The translations under genes and the position numbers were made by a program. This document shows, piece by piece, positions 24,289 through 32,976 of a DNA stretch of 64,000 bases. Numbering within the stretch: position 1 is the first letter of the stretch; each line of letters begins with the position of its first letter. This DNA comes from Actinobacteria bacterium OV320 (GTDB lineage Bacteria; Actinomycetota; Actinomycetes; Streptomycetales; Streptomycetaceae), in assembly GCA_001298545.1 (NCBI GenBank), contig LJCX01000027.1, positions 744,001 through 808,000 of the forward strand, written 5' to 3'. The notes beneath the pieces are model-generated. The model saw only the letters and a list, made by a program, of their open reading frames with translations. It had not been told where the DNA came from and ran no database searches.

Positions 24289-25788
24289 ATGCGCACATGG
24301 GGGCCGCTGACAGCGGTGTGCCTGGGCACGTTCATGTTGTTGCTGGACGTGACGATCGTGATCGTGGCACTGCCGGACATGGCGCGGGCGTTGCACGCGT
24401 CGCTGAGCGATCTGCAGTGGGTCGTCGACGGGTACGCGCTGGCGCTGGCCGCGCTGCTGCTGGGGGCCGGGGCCACCGCCGACATCCTGGGGCGCCGCAG
24501 GGTGCACGTGGTGGGGGTGGTGGTGTTCGCGACGGCGTCGCTGCTGTGCGGGCTGGCGAGCGGGCCGGACACCCTCGTCGCCGCTCGGGCGCTCCAGGGG
24601 GTGGGGGCGGCCGCGATGCTGGCGACGACGTTGCCGCTGCTCGGCTCGGTCTACCAGGGCCGGCAGCGGTCGGCCGCGCTCGGGGTGTGGGGCGCGGTGA
24701 GCGGCGCGGCCGCGGCGGTCGGGCCGGTGCTGGGCGGGCTGCTCGCCGAGGGGCCCGGCTGGCGATGGATCTTCTACGTGAACCTGCCGGTGAGCGTGGT
24801 CGCGGTGTGGCTGACGCTGAAGGCGGTGCCGGAGTCCAGGGGCCCGCGCGGGATGCGGGTGGACTGGGCGGGCACGGCGACCTTCGCGGTCTTCGCCGGT
24901 GGGACGGCGTACGCCGTCGTACGGGCCGGCGAGGACGGCTGGACGGCGTCGGCGACGCTCACCTCGTTCGGGCTCGCCGCGCTCGCGCTGGTGTGCTTCG
25001 TGCTGGCGGAGCGGCGGGCGGCGCATCCGCTGCTCGACCTGTCGCTGCTGCGCCGGCCGGCTTTCGTGGGGGTGATGGTGGGTGCGCTCGCCTTCAACGG
25101 CGTGGCGTTCGGCGTGACGCCGTACCTGTCCATCTGGATGCAGACGCTGCTGGGGATGAGCCCGGTGCGCGGTGGACTCACGCTGCTCCCGATGACGGTG
25201 GCGGCGATGGTCACGGCGGTCGTGGTGGGTAAGCGGTTCCACGGCGTTTCTGCCCGGCTCACCATCGGTGGCGGGCTCCTGCTGATCGGCGCGGGCTGTT
25301 TCTGCCAGGCCGTGCTCGGCGCCGGTTCGGACTGGACGGCGCTGGTGCCCGGGTTCGTGCTGGTGGGCATAGGAACCGGTTTCGTCGCGCCTACCGTCGC
25401 CGGGGCCGCGCTGGCCGCGGTGGAACCGGCGCGGGCCGGGATGGCGGGCGGAGCCGTGAACACCGTACGGCAGCTCGGGTACGCGCTCGGGGTCGCGGTG
25501 TTCGGCACCGTGGTGACCTCCCGGATGACCGACACCCTCCCGCACGACGCTTCCCACGCGCTCGCGGGCGGTGGCGCCGGCGCGCTGCGGGGGACGTTCT
25601 CCGAGCACACCCTGCGGTCGGCGTTCGCCTCCGGGCTCGACGCGGCGCTGGTGACGGCGGGCTGCGCGGGCCTGGTGGCCGCGGCACTCGTCCTCGTTCT
25701 CGTCAGGACACCGCGCGTGGCCGTGGCCGGCACGGCGCAGGCGGACGCGACCGCGCCGCCGAAGGAAGGGGCGGCCCCCCGGCCGTGA
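24289..25788 (+). CDS. MFS exporter, DHA2 (EmrB/QacA) family
   Basis: 499 residues from the ATG at 24289 with GAGGAG upstream. About 14 hydrophobic segments, the DHA2 hallmark TIVIVALPDMARALHASLSDLQWVVDGYAL in helix 1-2, the motif A remnant ADILGRRRVH, and motif C GAVSGAAAAVGPVLGGLLAEGPGWRWIFYVNLPV. These proton-driven pumps export drugs, antibiotics or dyes. It diverges from the Lrp-type regulator across a 128-bp gap. Confidence 0.93.
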   Translation: MRTWGPLTAVCLGTFMLLLDVTIVIVALPDMARALHASLSDLQWVVDGYALALAALLLGAGATADILGRRRVHVVGVVVFATASLLCGLASGPDTLVAARALQGVGAAAMLATTLPLLGSVYQGRQRSAALGVWGAVSGAAAAVGPVLGGLLAEGPGWRWIFYVNLPVSVVAVWLTLKAVPESRGPRGMRVDWAGTATFAVFAGGTAYAVVRAGEDGWTASATLTSFGLAALALVCFVLAERRAAHPLLDLSLLRRPAFVGVMVGALAFNGVAFGVTPYLSIWMQTLLGMSPVRGGLTLLPMTVAAMVTAVVVGKRFHGVSARLTIGGGLLLIGAGCFCQAVLGAGSDWTALVPGFVLVGIGTGFVAPTVAGAALAAVEPARAGMAGGAVNTVRQLGYALGVAVFGTVVTSRMTDTLPHDASHALAGGGAGALRGTFSEHTLRSAFASGLDAALVTAGCAGLVAAALVLVLVRTPRVAVAGTAQADATAPPKEGAAPRP

Positions 25789-26074
25789 CGGAGCCCCCGC
25801 CCGTGGTCTCGGCAGCGGGGGTCGGGTGGCGCGGGCCGTGACCGCCGTGGGAAGGGCGGGCAGAGTAAGCGGTACGGGCAGATTCGGTGGAGATTACGGT
25901 GCCGAAACTTACTCTTCCGTCAGTTTTCTGTCCGACCCTTCCCCATGTGAGCCCATTTTCCGGCACTGACCAGCGCAGACGAGACCATCACTCGTTTTCC
26001 GCCCCCCTCCCCTCCCGCCGTCGGGTGGGGTAGCTTTCACGGCGCTGTGCGGCCATGAGAAGCGGGGTGCGGGT
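25789..26074. other. 286-bp gap upstream of the acyl-CoA ligase
   Basis: No gene. A short hairpin, CCCCCGC (25794-25800) with GCGGGGG (25815-25821), may end the exporter transcript. The middle, around 25900-25940, is unusually AT-rich for this DNA and probably holds the promoter of the ligase gene; I cannot fix its boxes. Confidence 0.5.
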
Positions 26075-27901
26075 TTGCGCGAGTTCACCAACCCTCCGTT
26101 GGCGTTGGCACCGCCGGTGGGCGGTCTGGCCGACGTCGTGTTCCGGCATGCCCAGGAGGACCCGCACCACGTCGCTCTCGGCCGCAAGGACGAGAAGGGC
26201 GAGTGGCGGGACGTGACCGCCGGTGAGTTCCGCGACGAGGTCCTCGCCCTGGCCAAGGGCCTCCTCGCGCAGGGCGTCCGCTTCGGCGACCGCGTCGCGA
26301 TCATGTCCCGCACCCGCTACGAGTGGACGCTCTTCGACTTCGCCCTGTGGACGATCGGCGCCCAGGTGGTGCCGGTCTACTCGACCTCCTCGGCCGAGCA
26401 GTGTTTCTGGATGCTCTACGACGCCGAGTGCACGGCCGCGATCGTCGAGCACGAGGACCACGCGATGACGATCGCCACCGTCATCGACCGTCTCCCCCGG
26501 CTGCGGCAGCTGTGGCAGCTCGACTCGGGCTGTGTGCAGGAGCTGTACGACGCCGGCGCCGCCATCGAGGACGACGTGGTGCACCGGCACCGGGAAGCGG
26601 TTACCCCCGACTCGACCGCGACGATCATCTACACCTCGGGTACGACCGGCCGGCCCAAGGGCTGTGTCATCTCGCACGGCAACTTCATGTTCGAGGCGGA
26701 CACCGTCATCGAACGCTGGGAGCCGGTGTTCCACTCGAAGAAGGGCGACGAGGCGGCGACCCTGCTGTTTCTGCCGCTCGCGCACGTCTTCGGGCGGATG
26801 GTGCAGATCGCCGCGATCCGCGGCAAGGTCCGCTTCGGCCACCAGCCCCAGCTGCACGCGGCCGCCCTGCTCCCCGACCTGGCCGCTTTCAGACCTTCGT
26901 TCTTCCTGGCCGTGCCGTACATCTTCGAGAAGGTGTTCAACGCGGCCCGCCGCAAGGCGGAGCGGGAAGGCAAGGCGGGGCCGTTCGCGAAGGCCGTCGA
27001 CGTGGCCGTGAACTACGCCGAGGCGGTCGAGGCGAAGGCCTGGGGCATCGGTCCCGGCCCTTCGGCGGGGCTGCGGATGCAGCACCAGCTGTTCGACAAG
27101 CTCGTCTACTCCAAGGTGCGCGCGGCGATGGGCGGCCGGGTTCGGCACGCCATGTCCGGCGGCTCGGCCATGGACCGCAAGCTCGGCCTGTTCTTCGCCG
27201 GGGCGGGCGTGCAGATCTACGAGGGCTACGGCCTGACCGAGACGACGGCGGCCGCGACCGCCAACCCGCCCGGACGCACCAGATACGGCACCGTCGGCCA
27301 GGCGATCCCCGGCATGACCGTGCACATCGCGGACGACGGCGAGATCTGGCTGCGCGGCGGAAACGTGTTCCAGGGGTATCTCAACAACCCCAAGGCCACC
27401 GACGAGACCCTGCACGACGGCTGGCTGGCCACCGGTGACCTGGGATCACTCGACGAAGACGGTTACCTCACCATTACCGGCCGCAAGAAGGAGATCCTGG
27501 TGACCTCCGGCGGCAAGAGCGTCTCGCCGGGGCTGCTGGAGGAGCGGGTGCGTGATCATCCGCTGGTCAACCAGTGCATCGTCGTCGGCAACGACCGGCC
27601 GTTCGTGGCCGCTCTGGTCACCCTCGACCAGGAGGCCGTCGAGCACTGGCTCCAGATGCGCAACAAACCGCAGCTGACCCCGGTCGAGCTGGTGAGCGAC
27701 CCGGATCTGGAGGCGGAGGTGCGCCGATCCGTCGTAGCGGCCAACACGCTGGTCTCGAAGGCCGAGTCGATCCGCACCTTCCGCATCCTCGCCCAGCCCT
27801 TCACGGAGGAGCACGGGCTGCTGACCCCGTCGCTGAAGCTGAAGCGCAAGGCCATCGAAAACGCTTACGCGAACGAGGTCGACGCGCTGTACCGCTCGTA
27901 A
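26075..27901 (+). CDS. AMP-dependent long-chain fatty acid-CoA ligase
   Basis: 608 residues. The start is a TTG (26075) giving (L)REFTNPPLALAPPVGGLADVV, which matches the usual N-terminus of these ligases. Adenylation motifs are complete: the P-loop TIIYTSGTTGRPKGCVISHG, the YEGYGLTETTAA motif, and TGDLGSLDEDGYLTITGRKKEILVTSGGKSVSP with the hinge and the C-terminal LKLKRKAIENAYANE lysine. It activates fatty acids to acyl-CoA through acyl-AMP in the cytoplasm. It appears to be a single-gene unit. Confidence 0.94.
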   Translation: MREFTNPPLALAPPVGGLADVVFRHAQEDPHHVALGRKDEKGEWRDVTAGEFRDEVLALAKGLLAQGVRFGDRVAIMSRTRYEWTLFDFALWTIGAQVVPVYSTSSAEQCFWMLYDAECTAAIVEHEDHAMTIATVIDRLPRLRQLWQLDSGCVQELYDAGAAIEDDVVHRHREAVTPDSTATIIYTSGTTGRPKGCVISHGNFMFEADTVIERWEPVFHSKKGDEAATLLFLPLAHVFGRMVQIAAIRGKVRFGHQPQLHAAALLPDLAAFRPSFFLAVPYIFEKVFNAARRKAEREGKAGPFAKAVDVAVNYAEAVEAKAWGIGPGPSAGLRMQHQLFDKLVYSKVRAAMGGRVRHAMSGGSAMDRKLGLFFAGAGVQIYEGYGLTETTAAATANPPGRTRYGTVGQAIPGMTVHIADDGEIWLRGGNVFQGYLNNPKATDETLHDGWLATGDLGSLDEDGYLTITGRKKEILVTSGGKSVSPGLLEERVRDHPLVNQCIVVGNDRPFVAALVTLDQEAVEHWLQMRNKPQLTPVELVSDPDLEAEVRRSVVAANTLVSKAESIRTFRILAQPFTEEHGLLTPSLKLKRKAIENAYANEVDALYRS

Positions 27902-28070
27902 GGTTTCCGGCGGCGGCGTGAAACACGTTTCCGACCGGCTCCCGAAAATGGGCAAGGCAGGCTGCCGAACCGGCTCCCGAGACGAATTCGGGGGTCAGGA
28001 ATGCATCACTCGCCGTGCTCGTTGACGATGGGAGTACCACTTTGACGGACAACCGAAGGATCAAGAGCTC

Positions 28071-28907
28071 GTGAGCAGCAAGGTCCCCCCGATCATCCTC
28101 AACAACGGCGTGGAGATGCCCCAGCTGGGCTTCGGTGTCTGGCAGGTGCCGGACGACGAGGCGGAGCAGGCGGTCTCCACCGCGCTGGAGGCCGGGTACC
28201 GCAGCATCGACACAGCGGCGATCTACGGCAACGAGGAGGGCACCGGCAAGGCCATCACCTCCTCCGGCGTGCCCCGCAACGACATCTTCGTCACCACCAA
28301 GCTCTGGAACAGCGACCAGGGGTACGACTCGACGCTCCGCGCGTTCGACACCTCGCTGGAGAAGCTCGGTCTGGACTACCTGGACCTGTACCTCATCCAC
28401 TGGCCGCTGCCCGCCCGTGACGGTTACGTGGACACGTACAAGGCGTTCGAGAAGCTCCTCGCGGACGGCCGGGTGCGTGCCATCGGCGTGTCCAACTTCC
28501 TGCCGGCGCATCTGGAGCGGCTGATCGGCGAGACGTCGGTCATCCCGGCCGTCAACCAGATCGAGCTGCACCCGCACCTGCAGCAGCACGCCTCGCGCGC
28601 GTTCCACGCGGAGCAGGGCATCGCCACCGAGGCGTGGTCCCCGCTCGGTCAGGGCAAGGGCCTCCTCGAGGTCCCGGCGGTCGTGGCCATCGCCCAGAAG
28701 CACAACCGCACCCCGGCACAGGTCGTGCTGCGCTGGCACCTCCAGCTCGGCAACGTCGTGATCCCGAAGTCCGTGACGCCGTCGCGGATCAAGGAGAACA
28801 TCGACGTGTTCGACTTCAGCCTGGACACCGAGGACCTGGCGGCGATCAGCGCCCTCAACGAGGACCGGCGCATCGGTCCGGACCCGGCGACGTTCGACGT
28901 CGGCTGA
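28071..28907 (+). CDS. Aldo/keto reductase
   Basis: 278 residues, GTG start with AAGGA upstream. The (beta/alpha)8 fold shows GFGVWQVPDDEAEQAV, the catalytic tetrad elements Asp and Tyr in RSIDTAAIYGNE, Lys in FVTTKLWNSD and His in LYLIHWPLP, the signature AIGVSNFLPAHLERL and the NADPH-binding IPKSVTPSRIKENIDVFDF. It resembles 2,5-diketo-D-gluconate reductase-type enzymes. A perfect terminator follows after 15 bp. Confidence 0.95.
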   Translation: MSSKVPPIILNNGVEMPQLGFGVWQVPDDEAEQAVSTALEAGYRSIDTAAIYGNEEGTGKAITSSGVPRNDIFVTTKLWNSDQGYDSTLRAFDTSLEKLGLDYLDLYLIHWPLPARDGYVDTYKAFEKLLADGRVRAIGVSNFLPAHLERLIGETSVIPAVNQIELHPHLQQHASRAFHAEQGIATEAWSPLGQGKGLLEVPAVVAIAQKHNRTPAQVVLRWHLQLGNVVIPKSVTPSRIKENIDVFDFSLDTEDLAAISALNEDRRIGPDPATFDVG

Positions 28908-28922
28908 GGTTCCCCCGCATGT

Positions 28923-28957
28923 GTCGAGGGCGCCCCCGAGCCGGGGGCGCCCTCGAC
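28923..28957. terminator. Perfect 16-bp stem terminator
   Basis: GTCGAGGGCGCCCCCG (28923-28938) pairs fully with CGGGGGCGCCCTCGAC (28942-28957) around a 3-nt loop. It lies between the convergent aldo/keto reductase and SDR genes and can serve both. Confidence 0.85.
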
Positions 28958-28973
28958 GTTTCGGCAGGCCCGG

Positions 28974-29693
28974 TCAGTTGGGCTGGCCGATCGGCCGTAC
29001 GACGACGGTGTTGATGTCGACGCCCGCCGGCTGCCCGATGGCCCACACGACGGAGTCGGCGATCTGGTCGGCGGTCAGCAGCTGCCCCGGCGGCAGGCTG
29101 CCGTAGCTGTCCCAGAAGGGGGTCTCCACCCGGCCGGGCGCGATCAGTGTCACGCCGACCCCCCACTCGGTGACCTGGCGGCGGGTGTTCTCCGCGAGGC
29201 CGGTCACCGCCCACTTCGTCGCCCCGTAGATGTTGCCCGGAGTGGGCACGAAGCCGGCGACGCTCCCGATCAGCACGATCCGTCCCCGGGTCTCCTTCAG
29301 CGCGGCGATCGACGCGCGGATGAGGAGCGCGGGTCCGAGAACGTTCGTCAGGATCATGTCGGTCCAGCCGGCCGGGTCACCCTCGGCGACCGAGTCGTGG
29401 GTGGCGGTCCCCGCGTTCGCGACGACTGTATCCAGTCGCCCGTATGCATCGAGCGTACGGTCGACCGCCGACTGTACACAGTCGTAGTCGGCGGCATTCC
29501 CGGCCACCGTCAGCAGCCCCTTCGGCTCACCGAGTTCCGCGGCGAAGGCGCGCAGCCGCTCCTCGCCGCGGCCGGTGACCGTGACCCGGTACCCGGCGTC
29601 CAGCAGCTGCCGCGCGACGGCGGCACCGATGCCGCTGCCGCCGCCGGTGATCAGTGCGACCGGAGAATCCGAAGTGCCCGAGACGTTGCTCAT
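28974..29693 (-). CDS. Short-chain dehydrogenase/reductase
   Basis: 239 residues from the ATG at 29691-29693; a longer frame would add 18 residues without a ribosome site. VALITGGGSGIGAAVARQL is the NADP loop, VVANAG the NAG motif, IVLIGSVAGF carries the catalytic Ser, and IYGATKWAVTGLAE the Tyr-x3-Lys. Classical SDR of unknown substrate. A 20-bp palindrome lies 107 bp upstream and is probably a repressor site. Confidence 0.94.
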   Translation of the reverse strand: MSNVSGTSDSPVALITGGGSGIGAAVARQLLDAGYRVTVTGRGEERLRAFAAELGEPKGLLTVAGNAADYDCVQSAVDRTLDAYGRLDTVVANAGTATHDSVAEGDPAGWTDMILTNVLGPALLIRASIAALKETRGRIVLIGSVAGFVPTPGNIYGATKWAVTGLAENTRRQVTEWGVGVTLIAPGRVETPFWDSYGSLPPGQLLTADQIADSVVWAIGQPAGVDINTVVVRPIGQPN

Positions 29694-29800
29694 GGTGTGC
29701 CCCCCATTGCGTCGGCTGCGCGTCCTGGCTACGTACGTCGGCTGCACTGTGTCGGTGACCGCTCGTTGCCCGACGTACGTTGCGCGGCACGCAGTCCATC

Positions 29801-29820
29801 ACTTGGAGCGCTCTCCAAGT
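29801..29820. promoter_or_regulatory. 20-bp palindrome, probable TetR-type operator
   Basis: ACTTGGAG-CGCT-CTCCAAGT has perfect 8-bp arms. It lies between the methyltransferase stop and the SDR start, upstream of the SDR. No TetR gene is in the window, so the regulator acts from elsewhere. Confidence 0.55.
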
Positions 29821-29860
29821 CAAGTCAAGCCCTGTCAGGCCGACTTGGCACTCGGGTCGG

Positions 29861-30832
29861 CTACTGGACCGGCTTCACCGCCGTGTGCACGGTATGCGCG
29901 GCGAGCACGAACACGTCCGCCCTGCGGTGCACGCCGGCCTCGTCCTGCGGGTCGAGCAACCGGTCCAGCACGGCGCGGTCATCGGAGCCCAGGGTGTCAC
30001 CGAAGACGTCCCGCAGCCGCGACAGGGACGCGGCGACATAGGCGCGGGCCCGGCTGGAGGCGGGCGCGGGCAGGTCGAGCAGGAAGCTGCGGGTGCGGGT
30101 GTGCTTCAGGCCGGCCGCGCCGAGCAGCGCCGCCCAGTCCTCGGCCTCCTCGACGCAGCCGGGCAGGTCGGCCCGCATCCGGGCGAACCACTCCTCCTGC
30201 AGCGCGTCGAGCCGTGCCTCCAGGCCGGGTCGCCCGAAGCCGAGGTCCCGTGGCAGGAACCGGGCCGGCAGACCGCCCTCCATGATCGCCAGCGTGCCGC
30301 CGGGCGCGAGGCGCTCCGCGAAGGCGGCCAGAGCGGCGCGCTGGTCGCCCAGGTGGTGCAGACTGCGGCCGGCCCACAGCAGATCGGCGGGGTAGTCCAA
30401 CTCGGCCAGCACATCGGGAAGTTCACCGGCCAAGGTGTCGAAACGGTCGCCGTACCCGAGCCGGTCGGCTCGCTGCCGCGCCCGCTCCAGCAGCGGCGCG
30501 GAGCCGTCCACCGCCGTGACCCGCGCACCGGAGAACGTCTCGGCGAACAGACAGGAGACCACCCCGGGGCCGCTGCCCACGTCCACGATCAGCCCCGGCT
30601 CGGTCACCTCCCTCCCGAGCCAGGACAGGGCCCGCTCGTACAGGGGCGTGAAGAGTTCGGCCTGCGCTTCGAGATGCGGGGCCATCTCGGCCCAGTCGAT
30701 GTCGGTGTCATGGCCGTGACCGTGGCCCTGACTGTGACTGTGGCCCTGACCGTCACCGTGCGTAGCACCGGAGGCGTGGCCTTGGCCCGGGGTGTGCCGC
30801 TCGTCGCGGGGCTCGTGTGGGTGGTGCGCCAT
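29861..30832 (-). CDS. SAM-dependent methyltransferase with His-rich N-terminus
   Basis: 323 residues from the ATG at 30830-30832 with GAGAGG upstream. The first 42 residues hold ten His in repeated Gly-His pairs (HSHSQGHGHGHD), a likely metal-binding lead. Then a class I methyltransferase: LIVDVGSGPGVVSCLFAETF (motif I), VTAVDGSAPLLERA, a GRSLHHLGDQRAAL segment and LAPGGTLAIMEGGLPARFL. Substrate unknown. An inverted repeat lies at 30898-30912, 65 bp upstream of the start, suggesting dedicated regulation, perhaps by a metal or thiol sensor. Confidence 0.88.
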   Translation of the reverse strand: MAHHPHEPRDERHTPGQGHASGATHGDGQGHSHSQGHGHGHDTDIDWAEMAPHLEAQAELFTPLYERALSWLGREVTEPGLIVDVGSGPGVVSCLFAETFSGARVTAVDGSAPLLERARQRADRLGYGDRFDTLAGELPDVLAELDYPADLLWAGRSLHHLGDQRAALAAFAERLAPGGTLAIMEGGLPARFLPRDLGFGRPGLEARLDALQEEWFARMRADLPGCVEEAEDWAALLGAAGLKHTRTRSFLLDLPAPASSRARAYVAASLSRLRDVFGDTLGSDDRAVLDRLLDPQDEAGVHRRADVFVLAAHTVHTAVKPVQ

Positions 30833-30897
30833 GGTGTCAGCCTCTCGTCCGGTGTGCCGTCAGCGTGCGCCGACGCACCGGTCCGGGGCCACCTTTG

Positions 30898-30912
30898 TTG
30901 CCAGTGCGGCAA
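30898..30912. promoter_or_regulatory. Inverted repeat upstream of the His-rich methyltransferase
   Basis: TTGCC-N5-GGCAA, 66-80 bp upstream of the methyltransferase start. The surrounding 20 bases are AT-richer than the neighbourhood. Likely repressor site; the regulator is unknown. Confidence 0.45.
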
Positions 30913-30944
30913 TAAGTGTGATGCCGACGGCAAACCGGATCGCG

Positions 30945-30985
30945 CCTGTCCGGCCGCTCCCGACGAGCTGGAGCGACCGGACAGG
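30945..30985. terminator. Hairpin terminator after the GH6 gene
   Basis: CCTGTCCGGCCGCTCC (30945-30960) and GGAGCGACCGGACAGG (30970-30985) form a 16-bp stem with one mismatch and a 9-nt loop, between the GH6 gene and the methyltransferase on the same strand. Confidence 0.7.
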
Positions 30986-31071
30986 AACGGTTCACCGGTG
31001 GGGTTCGCGACCGCCGGGGCCGGTCGGCCGGGAGCGCTGTCCCCCGACCCCGACGGATCACCGTCGTCGAC

Positions 31072-32814
31072 CTACAGCGGCGGGTACGCGTTCTGCATCA
31101 GCTGCTGGAACTGGGCCGAGAACCAGTGTCCGGACAGCGGCGCGTTCGGCAGCGCGCCCGACATGTTGTTGTTGTTGCGGGGGTTGCCCGTGTACGTCGG
31201 GTCGCACATCCGGTCGAAGCCCTTGCCCTCGTCGTTCGCGATGGCGGAGCTGGCACCGTCGGACTCGCCCGGCGGCTTCATCCACACGTACGCGTCGATC
31301 CCGGCGGCCGGAGCCGCCTTGGGACGCTCACCGAGGCCGGCGCCGGACTGGTTGCACCAGTTGCCGGTGTTGAAGCGGCGGTCGTAGCGGCCGCCGTCGA
31401 CGTAGGTGTCCACGCTGGTCGTGGCGCCCGGGCCGGTGGGCCGGGCGGTGCCGCCCCAGCCGTTGCGGGAGGTGTCGATCAGCATGCCGATGTTCGACTT
31501 GAAGCCGGTGGTCACCAGCTGGTTGCGGAAGGCCTGGGCGTACGACTGCTCGTCGACGTAGCGGTTCCAGTCCACCCACTTGGACTCGCGGACCGACTTG
31601 CCGGCCACGGAGTCGTTGATGGTGAAGTTGTTCTCCTTCAGGGCGCTGTAGTTCGCCGTGTTGGTGATGAAGCCGTGCACGTCGTCGACGGTCGCGCCCT
31701 CGGCGGTCGCCGCCTGGTAGAAGAGCTGGGCGGACGGGGCGAAGTTGTCGTCCCAGCCGAGCCAGCCGTGGTGACCGGCGTCGATGTAGTTGTAGACGTT
31801 GGGGATCGCGCCGAGCTTGTTCAGCGCGTAGCCGACGCCCTTCACGTAGTTGCCGTTGGCCTTCATGGTGTCGCAGGCCGGGGTGGCGGTGGCCCGGCTG
31901 CCGGTGTTGGTCACCAGGTTGGGCAGCGAGTCGATCTCGATGGTGGTGACGATCCGCAGGCCGGCGTACTTGCTGTCGGCGAGGATCGTCGCGATCGGGT
32001 CGATGAACTGCGTCTTGTACTTGTCGATCTCCGTCGGGCCGAGCTCGCCGTTGGAGGCGAGGGCCGCGCAGTCACGTCCGGGAAGGTCGTAGACGACCAG
32101 CTGGACGACTTCCTCGACGCTGCCCTTCTGGGCGAGGGCCGCGTCGAGGTGGGCGCGCAGCCCCATGCCGCCGTTCACTCCGTTGATGGCGGCGATACGG
32201 TCCAGCCACACGCCGGTCGGCTGGCTGGAGATGCGGCTGCCGCCCGTCTCGGCGGCGGCCTTCGCCGACCACTCGGGGTTCACGTACACCTTGGCGCCGA
32301 CGTAGGGGTTGTCGACCTTGGTGGACGGGGTGCCGGGGTCCGTCGGGGTGCCGGGGTCCGTCGGGGTGCCGGGGTCGGTCGGGGTCCCGGTACCGCTGTC
32401 GACGTTGCAGGTCACGCCGTCGAGGGTGAACGTGGTCGGGATCGCGTTGGTGCCGCTGTAGGTGCCCTGGAACCCGAAGCTGACCGAACCGCCGGTCGCC
32501 AGCGTCCCGTTGTAGGTCTCGTTGTTGGCGGTGACCGCCGTACCGGCCTGGGTGATCTTGGCGTTCCACCCGTTGGTGACCTTCTGGGTGCCGGCGTACG
32601 CCCACTTCACCGACCAACTCGACTTCGCGGCCGAGTTGTTGGTGACGGTGACGGCGGCGGTGAAGCCGCTGCCCCAGTCGTTCTGCACTTTGTAGTCGAC
32701 GCTGCACGGGATGGCGGCGATGCCCGGATCGCCGGGGACGACGGCGAGCGCCGTCCCGGAGGCGCCGGCGACCAGCGCCAGCGCGGCGAGTACCGCTGTT
32801 CTGCTACGGCTCAT
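31072..32814 (-). CDS. Secreted GH6 cellulase (cellobiohydrolase type) with CBM2
   Basis: 580 residues. Signal peptide 1-24, then a family 2 cellulose-binding module (about 34-137, CSVDYKVQNDWGSGFTAAVTV to TFTLDGVTCNV with the end Cys pair), a linker of three TPTDPG repeats (about 142-162), and a glycoside hydrolase family 6 catalytic domain to the end (VVYDLPGRDCAALASNGEL; LRIVTTIEIDSLPNLVTN; YNYIDAGHHGWLGWDDN; LIDTSRNGWGGTARPT; DAYVWMKPPGESDG). Size and long active-site loop segments match bacterial exo-acting Cel6B enzymes that release cellobiose from the non-reducing end. It lies 162 bp downstream of the GH5 gene on the same strand, with degenerate repeats in the gap and no CebR box of its own. 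Confidence 0.94.
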   Translation of the reverse strand: MSRSRTAVLAALALVAGASGTALAVVPGDPGIAAIPCSVDYKVQNDWGSGFTAAVTVTNNSAAKSSWSVKWAYAGTQKVTNGWNAKITQAGTAVTANNETYNGTLATGGSVSFGFQGTYSGTNAIPTTFTLDGVTCNVDSGTGTPTDPGTPTDPGTPTDPGTPSTKVDNPYVGAKVYVNPEWSAKAAAETGGSRISSQPTGVWLDRIAAINGVNGGMGLRAHLDAALAQKGSVEEVVQLVVYDLPGRDCAALASNGELGPTEIDKYKTQFIDPIATILADSKYAGLRIVTTIEIDSLPNLVTNTGSRATATPACDTMKANGNYVKGVGYALNKLGAIPNVYNYIDAGHHGWLGWDDNFAPSAQLFYQAATAEGATVDDVHGFITNTANYSALKENNFTINDSVAGKSVRESKWVDWNRYVDEQSYAQAFRNQLVTTGFKSNIGMLIDTSRNGWGGTARPTGPGATTSVDTYVDGGRYDRRFNTGNWCNQSGAGLGERPKAAPAAGIDAYVWMKPPGESDGASSAIANDEGKGFDRMCDPTYTGNPRNNNNMSGALPNAPLSGHWFSAQFQQLMQNAYPPL

Positions 32815-32906
32815 GAGTGCGGGTTCCTTCTCGGTTGCGGGTGGTGTCCGTTTCTTCGGTGGTGCTGATCGGCCGTCGATCGCGTTCGCACAGACCGGAT
32901 TCGACC

Positions 32907-32960
32907 CGGCTTGATCGATCCGGCTGATCGGCCCGGCTGATTCGCTCTGGCTGATCGGTC
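32907..32960. repeat. Degenerate 13-14 bp tandem repeat in the GH5-GH6 gap
   Basis: Four units built on CGGCTGATCGGCC (32907-32920, 32921-32933, 32934-32947, 32948-32960). Non-coding. Confidence 0.6.
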
Positions 32961-32976
32961 CGGTTTCCGGTGGCGC

